A DNA stretch of 64,000 bases, taken from the NCBI RefSeq assembly GCF_029227915.1, contig NC_079886.1, forward strand, positions 14,856,501 through 14,920,500, written 5' to 3'. The notes under the pieces are model-generated. The model saw only the letters and a list, made by a program, of their open reading frames with translations, searched no databases and was not told the origin of the DNA. The position numbers were made by a program, and so were the translations under genes. The first letter of the stretch is position 1; the number at the start of each line of letters is the position of its first letter. This DNA is from Hydractinia symbiolongicarpus. Taxonomy: Eukaryota > Cnidaria > Hydrozoa > Anthoathecata > Hydractiniidae. Below, piece by piece: positions 11,868 through 23,571 of this stretch.

Positions 11868-14268
11868 TTATGTAATAAAAACATCAAATATTGGCCTTTG
11901 AGTTTTATTTAATGTTCGAATTTTTTCATGGAGTTCATTATCGGAAATTCCAGGTTCATTAACAGATGAAAAAGTCCCAGTCATTTGGACGTTTTCGGTG
12001 TCATTTTGTACTTCTTCATCGATATGGTTATTTGTATTACTCATCTCATCAGAAACATCGTCGTTTTCCTGTTCGGCGAAGGAATCAAGATTATTCACAT
12101 TTGTGTGAAAATTTACCATTGCTTCTTCAACAAGTTCACCGAAAGGCTCGCAAATTCTTTTATTTTTATTTATAGTTTCTAATACACCTTCTTCCAATAT
12201 TTTTTCCGTGCAAGTTCCCAAGTTTTCACTTAACAATTCTGCTTCTTGTCGAAACGGATAGAACATAAAAAGCAAATGAAGCCCTATCCTTCTGGATTTT
12301 TTCTGGACTGGGTATATGGTATCTCAAAACGGATTTTTGTTTTCGCAAAGACAACATTTCCTTAGAGGACAATAAAGACAGAGTTTTGCGATAAGTAAAA
12401 TCCATTTGCATTTCAGGTATGATTTCCGGTTGGCTGTCATTTTCATTTTGATCTTCTGGTTTTGGTTTTATTTTCACAGAATAATTCGATAAAAATTCCG
12501 CATAGCACATTCGGTCCAGCATGCGATATTTTCCGTTTTTGAATTCTGTATTTGGTCTATCCATGTATCTATCCGACATATTATATTTGAAAATATCAGT
12601 ACTGTCCGGTGGCAAACTTAAAATTTCTTCTTCTTTCCGACATACCCTGTACCGTTTCTCCGGAATGTTACTATTTGCAAAAACAACAACAGGAAAAGTC
12701 TTTCGTAACCATATTTCTGGCATTATAATAGCAACTGCTTCTTGAACTGACATTTCGTGATGATTTCGATACGCATTTGCAATTGACTTCATCTGTTCAA
12801 ATAACGAACCATGAGTTTCTAGTGCTTGTGATGCAGCTTTTTTCATCGCTTCTGAAGATTTGTCTTCCGCTTTCGACAAGTAAGCGCACATGTACGACAC
12901 TGCTTTATGTTAATCAAGAACAGGTTGAATGTCTATGTTGGCTTCACATGCCATTAAACCTTCGATAAAATAATTATTGATAAAACAAGAATCTGGAAGC
13001 CTTCGAAAGTGAATTTGAAATCCACTATCAGGCGAGATGCTTAATGCGTTTTCATATTCTTCCTTAGTGATGTCTAAACTTTCAAATATTTCTTTAATTG
13101 TTCTTGGGCGCCTATATTTCGGTTCATCGGGAATAAGAATATTATTGATTCGCGGATTCAGATGTGAATCTATGTATGTCTTTACCTTGTCTAGTATCGT
13201 CTTCCTTTCATTCAATATTATTTCCCTTTCTTCTTTAGATATATTATCAGGTAATGGTTCAGCAACAATTGTACGGTCAATGAAGAATTTGCCAAAGGAG
13301 TATCGACAATTTTTATTTTTGTATTTACGACAAGATTTTGAGTGAGAATGTATTTGAAATGTTGAAACTAGTTTGTAGAGACTTGGATCGCTTTCTTTAT
13401 CAGGAAGTGTACGTTTAATTATTTTATTAACGAAGCGAAGCTCTTTATTGTCACTACGTAAGACGGGCGCATTATTTACCCATAATAAAGAGTGAATGTG
13501 TGGGCTACCTCTTACCTGAAATTCAACTCTAATGGCGTAGTAGTTTACTTTACCTAACGGTCCGTTGACAACTATTGTTTTAAAAAACGTCTCAACTCTG
13601 TATTGGAAATGTCTTGCTAAAAAAACTGGATTGCTATTAAGAATCTCGGTTCGTTGAAAGTAATTTAGATTTTCAATTTCCTCTTTAGTGATATCATTCC
13701 CTTGTAATTTAGTTATAATTTTAACTAGTTCATTCCATCTTAAATCTACGCAAGAAAGGGTCATAAAAAATGTCGGAAGTCCTCACTGTTCTACCATGGC
13801 TAAAACTTCAAAGAGAAATCGCTTCCAATATGCTGGAGTTCCTTTTAATGTGTCCATAAATGTGAAAGCGTCATCACTAGCTATAAATGATTTAACAGTT
13901 TCTTTAAAGTTTGAAGACATCATTCCTGCTGTAAGACCGTCAGTTTTAATTTTTTGCATAGCGATGTTTATGCGACTATTCAAATTAAGATGTTGCGTCA
14001 CTGCATGAGCAAAAATTATATAATCAGTGTCCGAGGCAAACTTTTGTTTATAATTTAACAGGCGTTGGTTAAAGTATTTGGTCGGGGCAAAGGGTACTTT
14101 TCTTTCTGCATGATATCCGAATTTACCTGTTGGAAATAGATAAGGATGTGCCAGTTCTTCACAATGTTGATCACAAATTATTGGTACACCCGTCGTCAAT
14201 ATGCTCATGTGGAATATTGGGTTGGGGACAAAAGACGTTTCTTGACAAGATAAGCGATGCTCGTTCAA
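11868..14268 (-). pseudogene. Helentron Rep nickase and linker
   Basis: The Helitron-like N domain runs from 14268. Motif 2 with the two histidines is visible as RGSPHIHSLLW (13764-12910 segment). A stop at 12910-12912 interrupts the frame between QPVLD and the catalytic segment SYMCAYLSK, which carries the two tyrosines four residues apart. A frameshift near 12270 moves the reading from ASFAFYVL into MLFMFYPFRQEAELLSENL. An acidic linker (11868-12275) leads to the helicase. The protein would nick and join DNA at the element end for rolling-circle transposition. Confidence 0.87.
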
Positions 14269-14473
14269 CGGTTTTTCAACCTCTTCCTCGTTTTCTTTAG
14301 AATTTTCTTCAGGATTAACGTTACTGGTACATTTACTTATTGATTTTACTGTACGTTCGCATACAAAATCAATTTTTGTTTCATTTTCACCTTCTTCACA
14401 TGATCAGATGCTAAATTAGCCCAGGAAGGCGGTATGTTTGCAAGATTAATTTCAGTATTTGCATATAAAGGAT

Positions 14474-15303
14474 TTAACACCAGTGAAGGACATCCCAAAT
14501 AACAACTGGCCTTACTGATTCCAGGTAAACGTCAGATTTAAAATTTAATTTCTTCTTTAATGAAACTTGCACTACGCCATAATTCTCCATTCCTCTTGGC
14601 AAGATATTACTAATCTCATCAGCTTTTATTGGAACGTTACAGATTGACCCTTTTATTTGGGGGCACTGACCTTTTGGCATTATTGCAATGCGTTTCAATA
14701 AAAATCTTTTGGATATAATAATCTTTTCTAAGCGTCGCAATGTACACATTGCTTCAGGGAGGTCAAATATTTGAAGATTGTTAGATAAAGCTTGCGCGGG
14801 GATTTTTCCTTTCTAAGTTTTTAATGACATGTTGTACATATGTGTTCTTTACTATCAAAACTTTGTACTCCATATAGAAAATGTTCTTCTGAAACTCCTG
14901 CATAATCAATACGGTGAAACAATTTTACAGACCGTTTATACAATGAACCACTACATATAACGCAAACGTAAAATGGTCCGTTCTCAATGCATTTCTTGAA
15001 TTCGTCGATCTTCGTTTTAAATTTGCGCGCAGATGTGTATCGTTTTTTTGCAGCCTTTTGTATATCTTGACCGTGTTCCGTTTTCCTATATTTGCCTATT
15101 GAATCTTTTTGCCTAGCTTGGCCTTGTTCGCTTTTGTTGTATTTGGTCCTTGACTCTTTTTGAGTTGCTTGACCCCGCTCTGTTTTTTTGTATTTGCTTA
15201 TTGACTCCTCTTGAGTTGTTTGACGCCGCTCTGTTTTTTTGTATTTGCTTATTGACTCCTCTTGACTTGTTTGACCCCGCTCTGTTTTTTTGTATTTGGC
15301 CAT
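14474..15303 (-). pseudogene. Helentron N-terminal region: repeat, Cys finger and conserved linker
   Basis: The segment 14821-15303 encodes tandem 17-residue units (variants of KYKKTERGQTTQEE), then ENGPFYVCVICSGSLY and EHICTTCH, a paired-cysteine finger. The next segment, 14474-14749, encodes LRRLEKIIISKRFLLKRIAI and ILPRGMENYGVV, which I recognise as the conserved block preceding Rep in many Helentrons. A stop lies between the two pieces. The finger probably contacts nucleic acid (inference). Confidence 0.7.
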
Positions 15304-15580
15304 TGACTCTTTTTTAGTTGTTTGACCCCGCTGTTTTTTTGTATTTGCCTATTGACTCCTCTTGAGTTGTTTGACGCCGCTCTGTTTTTTTTGTATTTGG
15401 CCATTGACTCTTTTTTAGTTGTTTGACCCCGCTCTGTTTTCTTGTATTTGGCTATTGACTCTTTCTGTCTTGTTTGACCCCGCTCCGTTTTCTTATACGT
15501 TGCTGTTGACTCTTTCTGTCTTGTTTGACCCGGCTCTGTTTTTGTATATTTGGCAGTTGACTCTCATTGTTTCGCCCGAC
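15060..15580 (-). repeat. 51 bp tandem repeat in Helentron N-terminus, about ten units
   Basis: Units are marked by TTGACTC at roughly 15150, 15200, 15251, 15302, 15351, 15403, 15455, 15506 and 15557, plus TTGAATC at 15099. Most are 51 bp (17 codons), but some gain or lose bases; the unit near 15330 lacks two bases and breaks the frame. Only units up to 15303 remain in the open frame. The units encode a basic KYKKTERGQ-type segment. Confidence 0.85.
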
Positions 15581-16498
15581 CACCTTGTGATTCACGGTAA
15601 TTTCTATTTTGACTCAGTTTCCGTTTTCGACGAAAAGATAACATAATGTTACACCTTTTCTCGTCACGTGCTACTATCCTAAAATATTGCATCTTGAGAC
15701 ACCTTCCTTGCCCAGGGGATACAGGGGATGTAGTATTCAACCTGTTGCAACGAGTCAAATTTCAAAAGGACCGACTTACCGCATTCGGTTATTTGCCCTC
15801 GACTGTTTCGACTATGTGGATCGAACAAAAAAACTTGCGGATTCGCCCAAATTATAGCAAAACTTACGCCACCAATAATGCACAACATTCCATGTCCTTT
15901 ATCAGAACTTGACGAGCAATACGCATGCAAGTTAGAGCTACCAGGTCCATCTCTGATAATATGAGAACTATTTTCTAAACTTTTATTAGCACAACTTTAT
16001 TTTGAAGCGTTAATTGGTTTGGAAGTTCAGACATGCTTTAATAGTGGTTAGTGTAACCTAGACCTGTATACAATTTTGTTCCCTCGCAAAGCTTTTAGTT
16101 GTACTTGTAATGATCTAGATCGCCGGTGTTCCTGATCCAGACCTTCATAGGCTTATCAAATCTTAAAACATAAATAATCATGATCAAATCAGCCTCACAG
16201 CGATTTCTATTCGCGCGCTTTACAAAAAGAAGTATTCAAATGTGATGGGGTAGAAAAAAAGAAAAAAAAGCCTTTAAAAATAAAATAAGCCTGCAGCGTT
16301 GTTATTTTAATCTTCGTAATAATCTAGCTTTGCAGCTACTGGACCTGGTTTTAGATTCAAGCTTTTACTATAATACTAGTTCAATGTCTAATATTTGAGG
16401 TTTGAGTATTTGAGCTTTGATTATATGAGCTTTGTATACTTGCTTTTATACCCTTTCGAGTTTCTTCTTTATACGTCGACGACGAATAAGCTTAAAAA
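15581..16498. other. No gene seen
   Basis: AT-rich sequence with short overlapping ORFs on both strands near 15560-15930 that show no domain. It may include the undefined 5' end of the Helentron. Confidence 0.4.
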
Positions 16499-16725
16499 GT
16501 TGTTTAACAAGTTTTTTTGAATTCACATTTAAAGAATTGCAGATTTAATTATGCTGCTAGAGTATGACGTCATATTGTAAATGTGAATTGATTAACATTA
16601 ACTTTTTTTGCCAAAAGTACACTTGCTTGATCGTCTCAGGCCTCCTAACCTTTTGCTGACGTCATCATAATTTATGCAGCATAATTAAATTTGAAATTAT
16701 TTAAATGTAAACAACTTTTTAAGCT
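16499..16725. mobile_element. Foldback MITE, 227 bp
   Basis: The left arm starts AGCTTAAAAAGTTGTTTA and continues through TTTAATTATGCTGC. The right arm is its imperfect inverse, ending TAAACAACTTTTTAAGCT. TA flanks both ends (16497-16498 and 16727-16728). TGACGTCA occurs in each arm. There is no coding capacity. The superfamily is not determined. Confidence 0.65.
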
Positions 16726-17376
16726 CTATAATATAAATCCAACATCATTTATACCTTGGGTTCTCCTGCATAGTATATATAGCTTTCAGGGAAAAGTGAA
16801 TTTCCTCCCAGATGTAGTGATTAACCTAAGCTCTGTTTTTCCTCTATTAGGGTGTTTTAACTGAACACTAAAAAAACAAATAGGATATATACCTGTACCA
16901 TTTTCATAATGTGATTGGCAAAAAATTATAAAGAGGGATTCTTCTCAGTCTTTCTTGTACATTTTTAATAAGCGCCCCTCTTAAGATAGCCGAGGGGTTA
17001 CTTGAATGTATTAGAGCCAAAGGGGAGGTTTATTCAAACATTTTGGAAATTAGAAAAAACTACTTTTACTCAAAAACTCTTTTTTATAATCTATACATGA
17101 AAATTAGTGTCGAAATCTTCATATTTATATTTTCGTTTTTCTTATGACCACTAGAGTTTTATAAGTGCCTGTCTGGAATCAGCATCAACCCTAAAAGTCA
17201 ACTTTAAATAAGTGCCCAATTAAACATTTATCATAATCAAATTATGTACTATTTTGTCACTCGTCGTCAATACTAAGATCAAAAGCATGTTCATCGAAAT
17301 CCTCTTGCAGATACACGAAAAAATTGAAGGATAGTTTTGGGGGGGTTAATTTGGCGAGCAATAATTTAATTTGACA
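16726..17376. other. No gene seen
   Basis: AT-rich DNA with scattered AATAAGYGCCC motifs (near 16968 and 17211) that also occur near 1228. They may belong to an old repeat. No coding signal. Confidence 0.4.
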
Positions 17377-18752
17377 GATACACTCAACCTCGTTCCCAGG
17401 GCAATTTTTCGCTTTTTTGATATCCGAGACGGCGCGAAGAAATGACCCTGGGCCAGGCTGGTTAAAATCATCACGGTATAATTTATGTTTTATTTTTAAT
17501 CAGAAACAATCTAGCTAAAGTGTTTGGATTTTTTACTTCGAGAAAATATGATTGCAGTGTTGCCTTCGCTTTCTTTGGCTACATACAAATTTTAAATATA
17601 CATTTATTTTAAAGTTTTCAGCCATCTATAGCTAGCTAGCTGGCAAAGGCTTAAGACGTACTTTTGTAGCTACAAAGGTTGTGCAAACCAAGCTAGTTAT
17701 GATTTTTAGCTATCTTATTTTATATTATAGTTAAAAGTGAAAGTACTTTTACCTAGCCAATAGAATTATCAGAGGGTTTTGTAATTAGAATTACACTGAA
17801 GATGCCTAGCTATAGCTAGTTAAGTTTTTAGTATTTTTTTAGGAACATGCAGTCTTTCTAATTCCATTTTTGTCTTGCAGGCGACTTATTGGTGACATAA
17901 ACTTCTATAAACCTAAGTTTATAAGCTTTATCACGCCGGAATTATGGTCGCATGTAGCTATATATTATACTAGTATTGAGTCATCAACGTAACCATGTGT
18001 CAGATACAGTTCAGATATATACGTTTAGACGTACATAATAACTGGCTCATTTTGTGTGTTATTGTTGTTCTAACGTGCATATACACCTAAATAAAATCAT
18101 ATTGTCAAATTTTTTTACCAACTTGTTATTGTTAGGTCAAAATTTATAATTGTCTTTAAAAAAAATCTTATTGCCCTGCTTTAAATGCCTAAATTCTGAA
18201 ATTCGGAAAGTATAGCTATTACAGAATCATTTTTATGCTAATCCCATCAGACCAGCCTAAAAGCATTTCCTAACAAGTTTTAGCTCAATATCTTTGTTTT
18301 TCATCTTTCTTTTTCATTATATTGCACTTTTGGTTTTTCACAAAACAGGTCCCTGGAAACTCATTTACAACTAAATGGCCACTACGGTCAAACCAATTGA
18401 CTTTTTTCAATAATTTTATGTTTGTTGCGTTACTAAGAGATTAAAAGTCATAAAACATAGGATGTTACATTTCATGCAGTCAGAGAAAACCTACATTGTG
18501 GTTTTTACTATACCCTGTGCACAAAAGCTAGCATAGCTAGCTTTTCTAGCTCTAGTCTAGTAGCTACCTCCTCAACTGCACTGCAAAAAAAAACAGAACC
18601 TTACTTTAACAGTCTCTAAAGGTACAACTAAAAGCTATTTAATTTTGTTTGCACGTTAAGCTATACTAACAATGCCAAATATTTTATTTTTCACAAAAAT
18701 AAATTCAGTCGAGCAGAACATAAACATTCCAGCGTCCCTTTCGCACATAAAC

Positions 18753-18785
18753 CAATGATGTAAATAAAAAACTAGATGTCTAACT
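18753..18785 (+). repeat. Internal 33 bp inverted repeat, left copy
   Basis: This sequence is the exact reverse complement of 21697-21729. The pair closely brackets the transposase gene inside the longer outer inverted repeats. P-type elements are known to have internal inverted repeats, but usually shorter. The alternative is that these are ends of a smaller element nested in the outer TIRs. Confidence 0.85.
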
Positions 18786-18941
18786 CCGCAAAAATTACGC
18801 AAAAGACTTGAGGAAAATCTGATAACCGGTAGCCATTATGAATTGAGGCAAAACAATCGAAAGGAGTGTCGCGTAAGCTGGCTAACTAGCAATAAAAGTG
18901 AAAGATAAATTCATAGTGTACATATAAATGCATGTTTGACT

Positions 18942-21586
18942 TCAAACACCTTTAAAAATCAACAATTTGGTTGATTGTTGTCGCATTCCAATATTATTTT
19001 TATGTAGTTTTTCTTTGTTGAACTCCTTTTCGTATGAATATAAGCGGATTTTTATGTACAAGTTGATGATGACTTTTGCCAATTGAGTTGAGTGTAGGTC
19101 CTCAGCGAATGGTTCACTTTCTTTGTCATGTTCATTTAATTGTGGGAAAGGATTGATAAGTGATTGGTTGACAGAATTCAAAATAACTTTTTTGTTTAAT
19201 TTAGATGGATGATAAATTAATGACTTAATACAGCTTTCAGTAGCACCAACAATCTGACAAACTGATGAAGATGGTCTGATAAGTCGACCTCTATCTTTTG
19301 AAGAAATCAAAGAGAGTGAAGGGTTTACAAACTTTGGATAATGATGCTCAATTTCCATTACAGATAGTGAATATTGGATTGCATTGGCACAAGGGATACA
19401 TGACACTTTTCTGACCATTTCCGAACTATAAAACCAGATATGTATCCCAGTATTGTCTTCTTATAGAATGAGAACTGGTTTGTATCAAATGGCACCACAG
19501 GAAGTTCTTCATCATCACTTTCATCTTCAACAACTTCAAGTGGAGAGCTTCGTTTGTTCCATTTAAGCGAAAAAACAGAACCAATTGATTGAGGCTCAAA
19601 CATCAGACAATTTGCATGTTTTGAGCCAACAATAGCATTACGCAGCAAAATTCTTCTCAAGCTGGACTTAAATTGTCGAACGTCTGGGTTGGTGTTGAAG
19701 CCATTCTTGCCCCTAATGCAAGCAAAGAGAAGCTTATGATGATCTTGTGATGTTTTGTAGGTTAACAGGTAATGAAATGGGCTTTCAGGACGATTTAAGA
19801 GATTGTAACTCAGAGTACATATACTTTGAGCATTAATGATCATACCAAGGACAAATGTTCTTCTACAATGCTGCAACAAAGGCATACTGCTTACATCAGT
19901 CAATGTTGACAAGTAATGAATCGATTCAGTCACAACAGATTTCCAGACAGTGTAATTTTTTGCAAATACAGGCTTTTTAAAACCTGTACCAAAGGGACTT
20001 CTGACATTTAACATGTCAAACAAGCGATCCACCACTCTGATGAATTTTATAGTGCCAGCTGAGTCAAGGCAATCTGGATGGCCAGACTCCATAAGGAATT
20101 GAAGAGCATCTGCAACAGAGCTACTCAATGTTTGAGCAGCAATACGAACATTCATCTTGTGTCGGTGGAATAAAACATGTGATTTTGACAATTTGTTACC
20201 GAATTTGAGTCCTTCTTTTTCTTGAATAGAATGAAGCAGCTTAATGTGTTCCCATTTAATTATTTGTCCATCTTTATCCTTGAATTCTTTCACATCTGCT
20301 AATGCGTTTCTTGCTAATTTAAGCATATGACAGGCATCTGGGGTAAAAAATAATAGATGGTTATTGAACTCAAACATTCCATTCAGATCTTCCACTTTGG
20401 TTCCAATTTTGGAGCCAAACTTTCGCATGCAGTCCAGGCTTGCTGATGTACCATCACATGTCACTGCATGAACTGTCAAATTATGATCAAAAGCTAGTTG
20501 AAGTGCATTTTTGGTCAGAGTGTGTAAATTTGTTGAGTTAAGGCCATTTTCCAATACATACCCAATGGGACATTTCCAATGACCCCTCAGACCAACAAGC
20601 ATGAAAACCATTGCTTCTGTTGCTATTTCGTCCTCATCAAATCCAATAATGTCCTTGCCAAAGTTTACAAAACCATCATAGGCCCCCCTATTGTGCTCAT
20701 ACACAAGTCCTGACTTCAGATGGATAGCATCAAAAATTAGTACACAGTCCTTGTAGCTTGCATCAACTGAGGCCTTTTCGGAGAGATATTCAAAAACATC
20801 AGTGAAAAATCCTGGCTCACATTTTACACTACTCGTCCAATTATTTATGGAGCTCGCAGCTGGTAAGGATAAAGTTGTTCTCAGAAAATCGTAAGCTCTT
20901 GGCGAGTAAAAATGAAGAGTTAAAGCAAATTTTTTTACTTCGTTATTATATCTCTTGCCATTAACCTTTCTGTTGTGGTTATCTAGTTCAGACTTTATCA
21001 GCTCCTTTGTAATTCCTGAAAAATGTTTTTCAATAATGCTACAACAGTCCTCAGATAGCAGATCCTTTTCTTTCAGGTTATTAACCAAATCATTCAAGTT
21101 TTCAATTTCTTTTTCTCTGCGTTTTAGTTTTTGATTTAACGTTTTGATTTTTCGTCTCAACTTTTTCTTAGTTGGTGATGGTGCAGGCTTCAGTATTTTT
21201 GTAGGAGGTTGGGGGACTTCGCTATCTGGTATGTTTTCTTCGCGTACTTCATCAAGTTTTCGTTTAGCAGGCTTTCGTTCGACAGGAGGCTTTCTGGGCT
21301 TTAATACTTTCTTCAATCTCTCTGGGAAATCAAATATCGAAGGTACAGCATTTGGTTTTAGACGAGGTTTCAGATCATTTATACCATCTCTAGACATATA
21401 GTCAGAAGGCATGAAAGGCCTACTGCAAACATGGGAGTGTTTTGTAGGGGTAAAATTGTCTCTTCGTAATGCAACTGTCCAGGCTTTACACAGTTCATAA
21501 TTTTCGATGGAAAATCTGTGGAAATGAATGTTACTACCTTTTTTATAACGGTTTGTACAGGCATATGCCACACAAGACCTAACCAT
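18942..21586 (-). pseudogene. THAP-domain P-type transposase, frameshifted near the C-terminus
   Basis: The ATG at 21586 opens a 742-codon frame. Residues 1-85 form a THAP domain (C5, C10, C54, and an AVPSIF motif). The fourth zinc ligand, normally His in C-x2-H, is Pro57 (CSRPF). A basic linker and a coiled-coil-like KRREKEIENLNDLVNNLK follow, then the RNase H-like Tnp_P_element core with candidate acidic residues in LIFDAIHLK and VTCDGTSAS. Near 19420 the frame breaks in an A run after GFIVRK. The C-terminal Cys segment (SCIPCANAIQYS) continues in another frame to 18942. This fits a single-base deletion. The protein would bind the TIRs and mobilise the element. Confidence 0.88.
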
Positions 21587-21696
21587 TTTCTACTAGCACG
21601 GCACACACACGCACTTTCGTTTTGAAAAAAAATTGTTGTTATGCCTCAATTAAAAATGGCTGCCAAACCAGAAGTTTTCCTCACCTCGGAACCCGA

Positions 21697-21729
21697 AGTT
21701 AGACATCTAGTTTTTTATTTACATCATTG
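21697..21729 (-). repeat. Internal 33 bp inverted repeat, right copy
   Basis: Perfect inverse of 18753-18785, about 110 bp upstream of the transposase ATG. It could therefore overlap the transposase promoter. Confidence 0.85.
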
Positions 21730-22098
21730 ACATAAACTTACACGCCATTATTGTTTTTCTGTTATTATTCAATTGTTGACGCATAAATTAATTTATCTTC
21801 ATAACTAACGGAAACCTGAGAAACCAATCAGTGTGGCCCAGGGTCATTTCTTCTCGCCGTCTGAGATTGTCAGAAAGAGAAAAATGGGCCTGGGGACGAG
21901 GTTGAGATACGCTGATAAATTTAGAAGAGTCAAATGAAACCTTAAATGCAATCATTTTACAAAGACTCCCTTAGGAGTCAAAAAGAAGTCAAATTGAGAC
22001 GCAAGAAGGAGTCAACCAGCAATAACTCCCTTTTGAGGTGCTCATTTGACTCCTTTAGGCTTTCATTCTTTTCTTGACTCCTTGAAAGGAGTCATTAT

Positions 22099-22152
22099 TG
22101 CGTTCAATGATTGTTGTGCGTTCAATGATTGTTGTGCGTTCAATGATTGTTA
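22099..22152 (+). repeat. 18 bp tandem repeat, three copies
   Basis: Copies of TGCGTTCAATGATTGTTG lie at 22099-22116, 22117-22134 and 22135-22152 (the last ends TTA). The third overlaps the proposed LTR start. The preceding 100 bp are rich in GGAGTC/GACTCC words in both orientations. Confidence 0.8.
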
Positions 22153-22638
22153 TGTAGTGTGCTCCCATGATTCCTCAAAAGGTTTCATCTGGAATATCGC
22201 ATTTAATGATTTCTGCTGTGTTTGACTTTTTTATAAGAAAATACACTCAGATACAATCACTTTGGGTGGAGATTATAGAAATGCGCCTTTTAGTACTTGG
22301 GAGAAACTGTTTTACGAGAAGTCTGTATTTCCTTCTGGAGTCCGATATGAAGATAGGTATACATGCCTTGTAAATCAGAGATTTTTCAGGGTCAAATAAA
22401 GGAAAATTTAAGAAAGAATTTGTTATATTATTTTTTTTATTGAGATAGACTAACAAACTCGCCTACACGCTGTTAAGCTAGGATTGTTTATCCACCTGTA
22501 CATAGCTTTACAACCCTATATATCTATTAGACCTGTACATAGTTTTTCCTCTTGTTATTTTTATCAAAGATGGCTGACTCAAGCTGAAAAGCTTTACTTG
22601 TTCACTCTCTTTACATCCACTCATATCTGCATATAACA
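22148..22638 (+). mobile_element. Candidate 5' LTR of a Gypsy-like element
   Basis: The segment begins TGTTAT and ends ATAACA, a matching pair of short inverted LTR ends. It is followed at once by TGGTGTCAGAAT (22639-22650), a typical primer-binding-site sequence. A gag-like region follows about 90 bp later. No matching 3' LTR is seen, so the boundaries rest on these end motifs only. Confidence 0.55.
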
Positions 22639-22726
22639 TGGTGTCAGAATATTGAATTTGTTACACAAGAACCTTCACTCGCAATAGGCACTAAACTTGG
22701 ACGCAAGGCACTAAACTTGGACATTC

Positions 22727-23571
22727 AAAAAACCTTGCCGAACTCTGGAAATCATGGAAGCAGACATTTCAAATCTTCCTCCAAGCCACCGAATCTGCTG
22801 ATAAGCCAGATATTGTCAAATCATTAATCCTTCTTCTCTGCATAGGTAAGCAATGCAAAGAAATTTACAATACCTTTGAATTCCATGAAGGAGATGAAAT
22901 AAAATTGAACATTATTCTCCAGAAATTTGATGATCACTCCAAACCGAGAAAAAAATTGACTTTTATGAGATTTACATTCTTCACTGTTTGTCAGGAAGAC
23001 TTTGAGAAATTTGACGAATACTACACTAGATTATGTAAATTGAAGATTGTGTGAACTCAATCAACTCTGGGATTCTCTCATATCAAAGACATGATCATTA
23101 TTGGTTTAAGAGACAAAAAATTTAAAGAACGCCTACTCTGCAAAAACGACATCACATTTAAAAAAGTACTATCCAACTGCAGAGATAGTGCAGTATCAAA
23201 GTTGCAAACTAAGTCTATTCTCACAACAAGCCTGACTCAACTCAATTGTCATCAACTGCTAATTCTGATATCAATCAGATGATCCATCTTCAAAAAAGCA
23301 AAGAAATCATGAAATGCAAATTCTGTGCTGGAAGTCAGCCTCGTAGTTCATGCCCAGCGAACGGCAAAATATGCAATACCTGTGAAAGTAAAGGACACTT
23401 TTCTAAATAATGTCGAAAATCTAATCAAAACTTATCTCAACGTAATAATAAACCAAAGAGATAATCGATCTCTCAACCAATAATACAATGGTTACGTATA
23501 AAATAGACACTGGTGCTTGTGTAAACGTTCTATCGATCTCTGTCTTTCAACGTCTCAGAAAAAAGCAATGA
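22727..23571 (+). pseudogene. Gypsy-like gag and protease fragment
   Basis: A frame starting around NLAELWKSWKQTFQ reads through a typical retrotransposon Gag (EIYNTFEF, FDEYYTRLCKLK) to a stop near 23054, then resumes in another frame (HIKDMIIIGLRDKKFKERLL). A zinc knuckle is recognisable at 23315-23414 (ICNTCESKGHFSK, stop, C). A short frame at 23488-23571 encodes KIDTGACVNVLS, the DTGA active-site motif of an aspartic protease. No RT or integrase follows, so the element is truncated. Confidence 0.78.

Larger units (their letters stand above)
9868..15580 (-). mobile_element. Decayed Helentron-type rolling-circle transposon
   Basis: On the minus strand, in order, there are a repeat-rich basic N-terminus with a Cys finger, a conserved linker, a two-tyrosine Rep nickase, a PIF1-like helicase and an AP-type endonuclease. 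A C-terminal endonuclease after the helicase distinguishes Helentrons from canonical Helitrons. Many stops and frameshifts show the copy is dead. I could not define the element ends, so the limits given are those of the coding homology. Confidence 0.8.
17385..21905 (-). mobile_element. P-like (THAP9-type) DNA transposon
   Basis: Long terminal inverted repeats of about 75 bp bound the element. The left (17385-17460) reads CAACCTCGTTCCCAGGG and later GAAGAAATGACCCTGGGCC; the right (about 21832-21905) is its inverse. The flanking 8 bp are GATACACT (17377-17384) and GATACGCT (21906-21913), a 7/8 match to an 8 bp target duplication as expected for P-type elements. The only gene is a THAP-domain transposase. 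Noncoding DNA from 17461 to 18940 forms the 3' part, with no other gene seen. Confidence 0.85.

Noticed and set aside
15060-15580. Direct repeats resembling a CRISPR array
   Set aside because: Units are contiguous 51 bp coding repeats without unique spacers, inside a eukaryotic Helentron.
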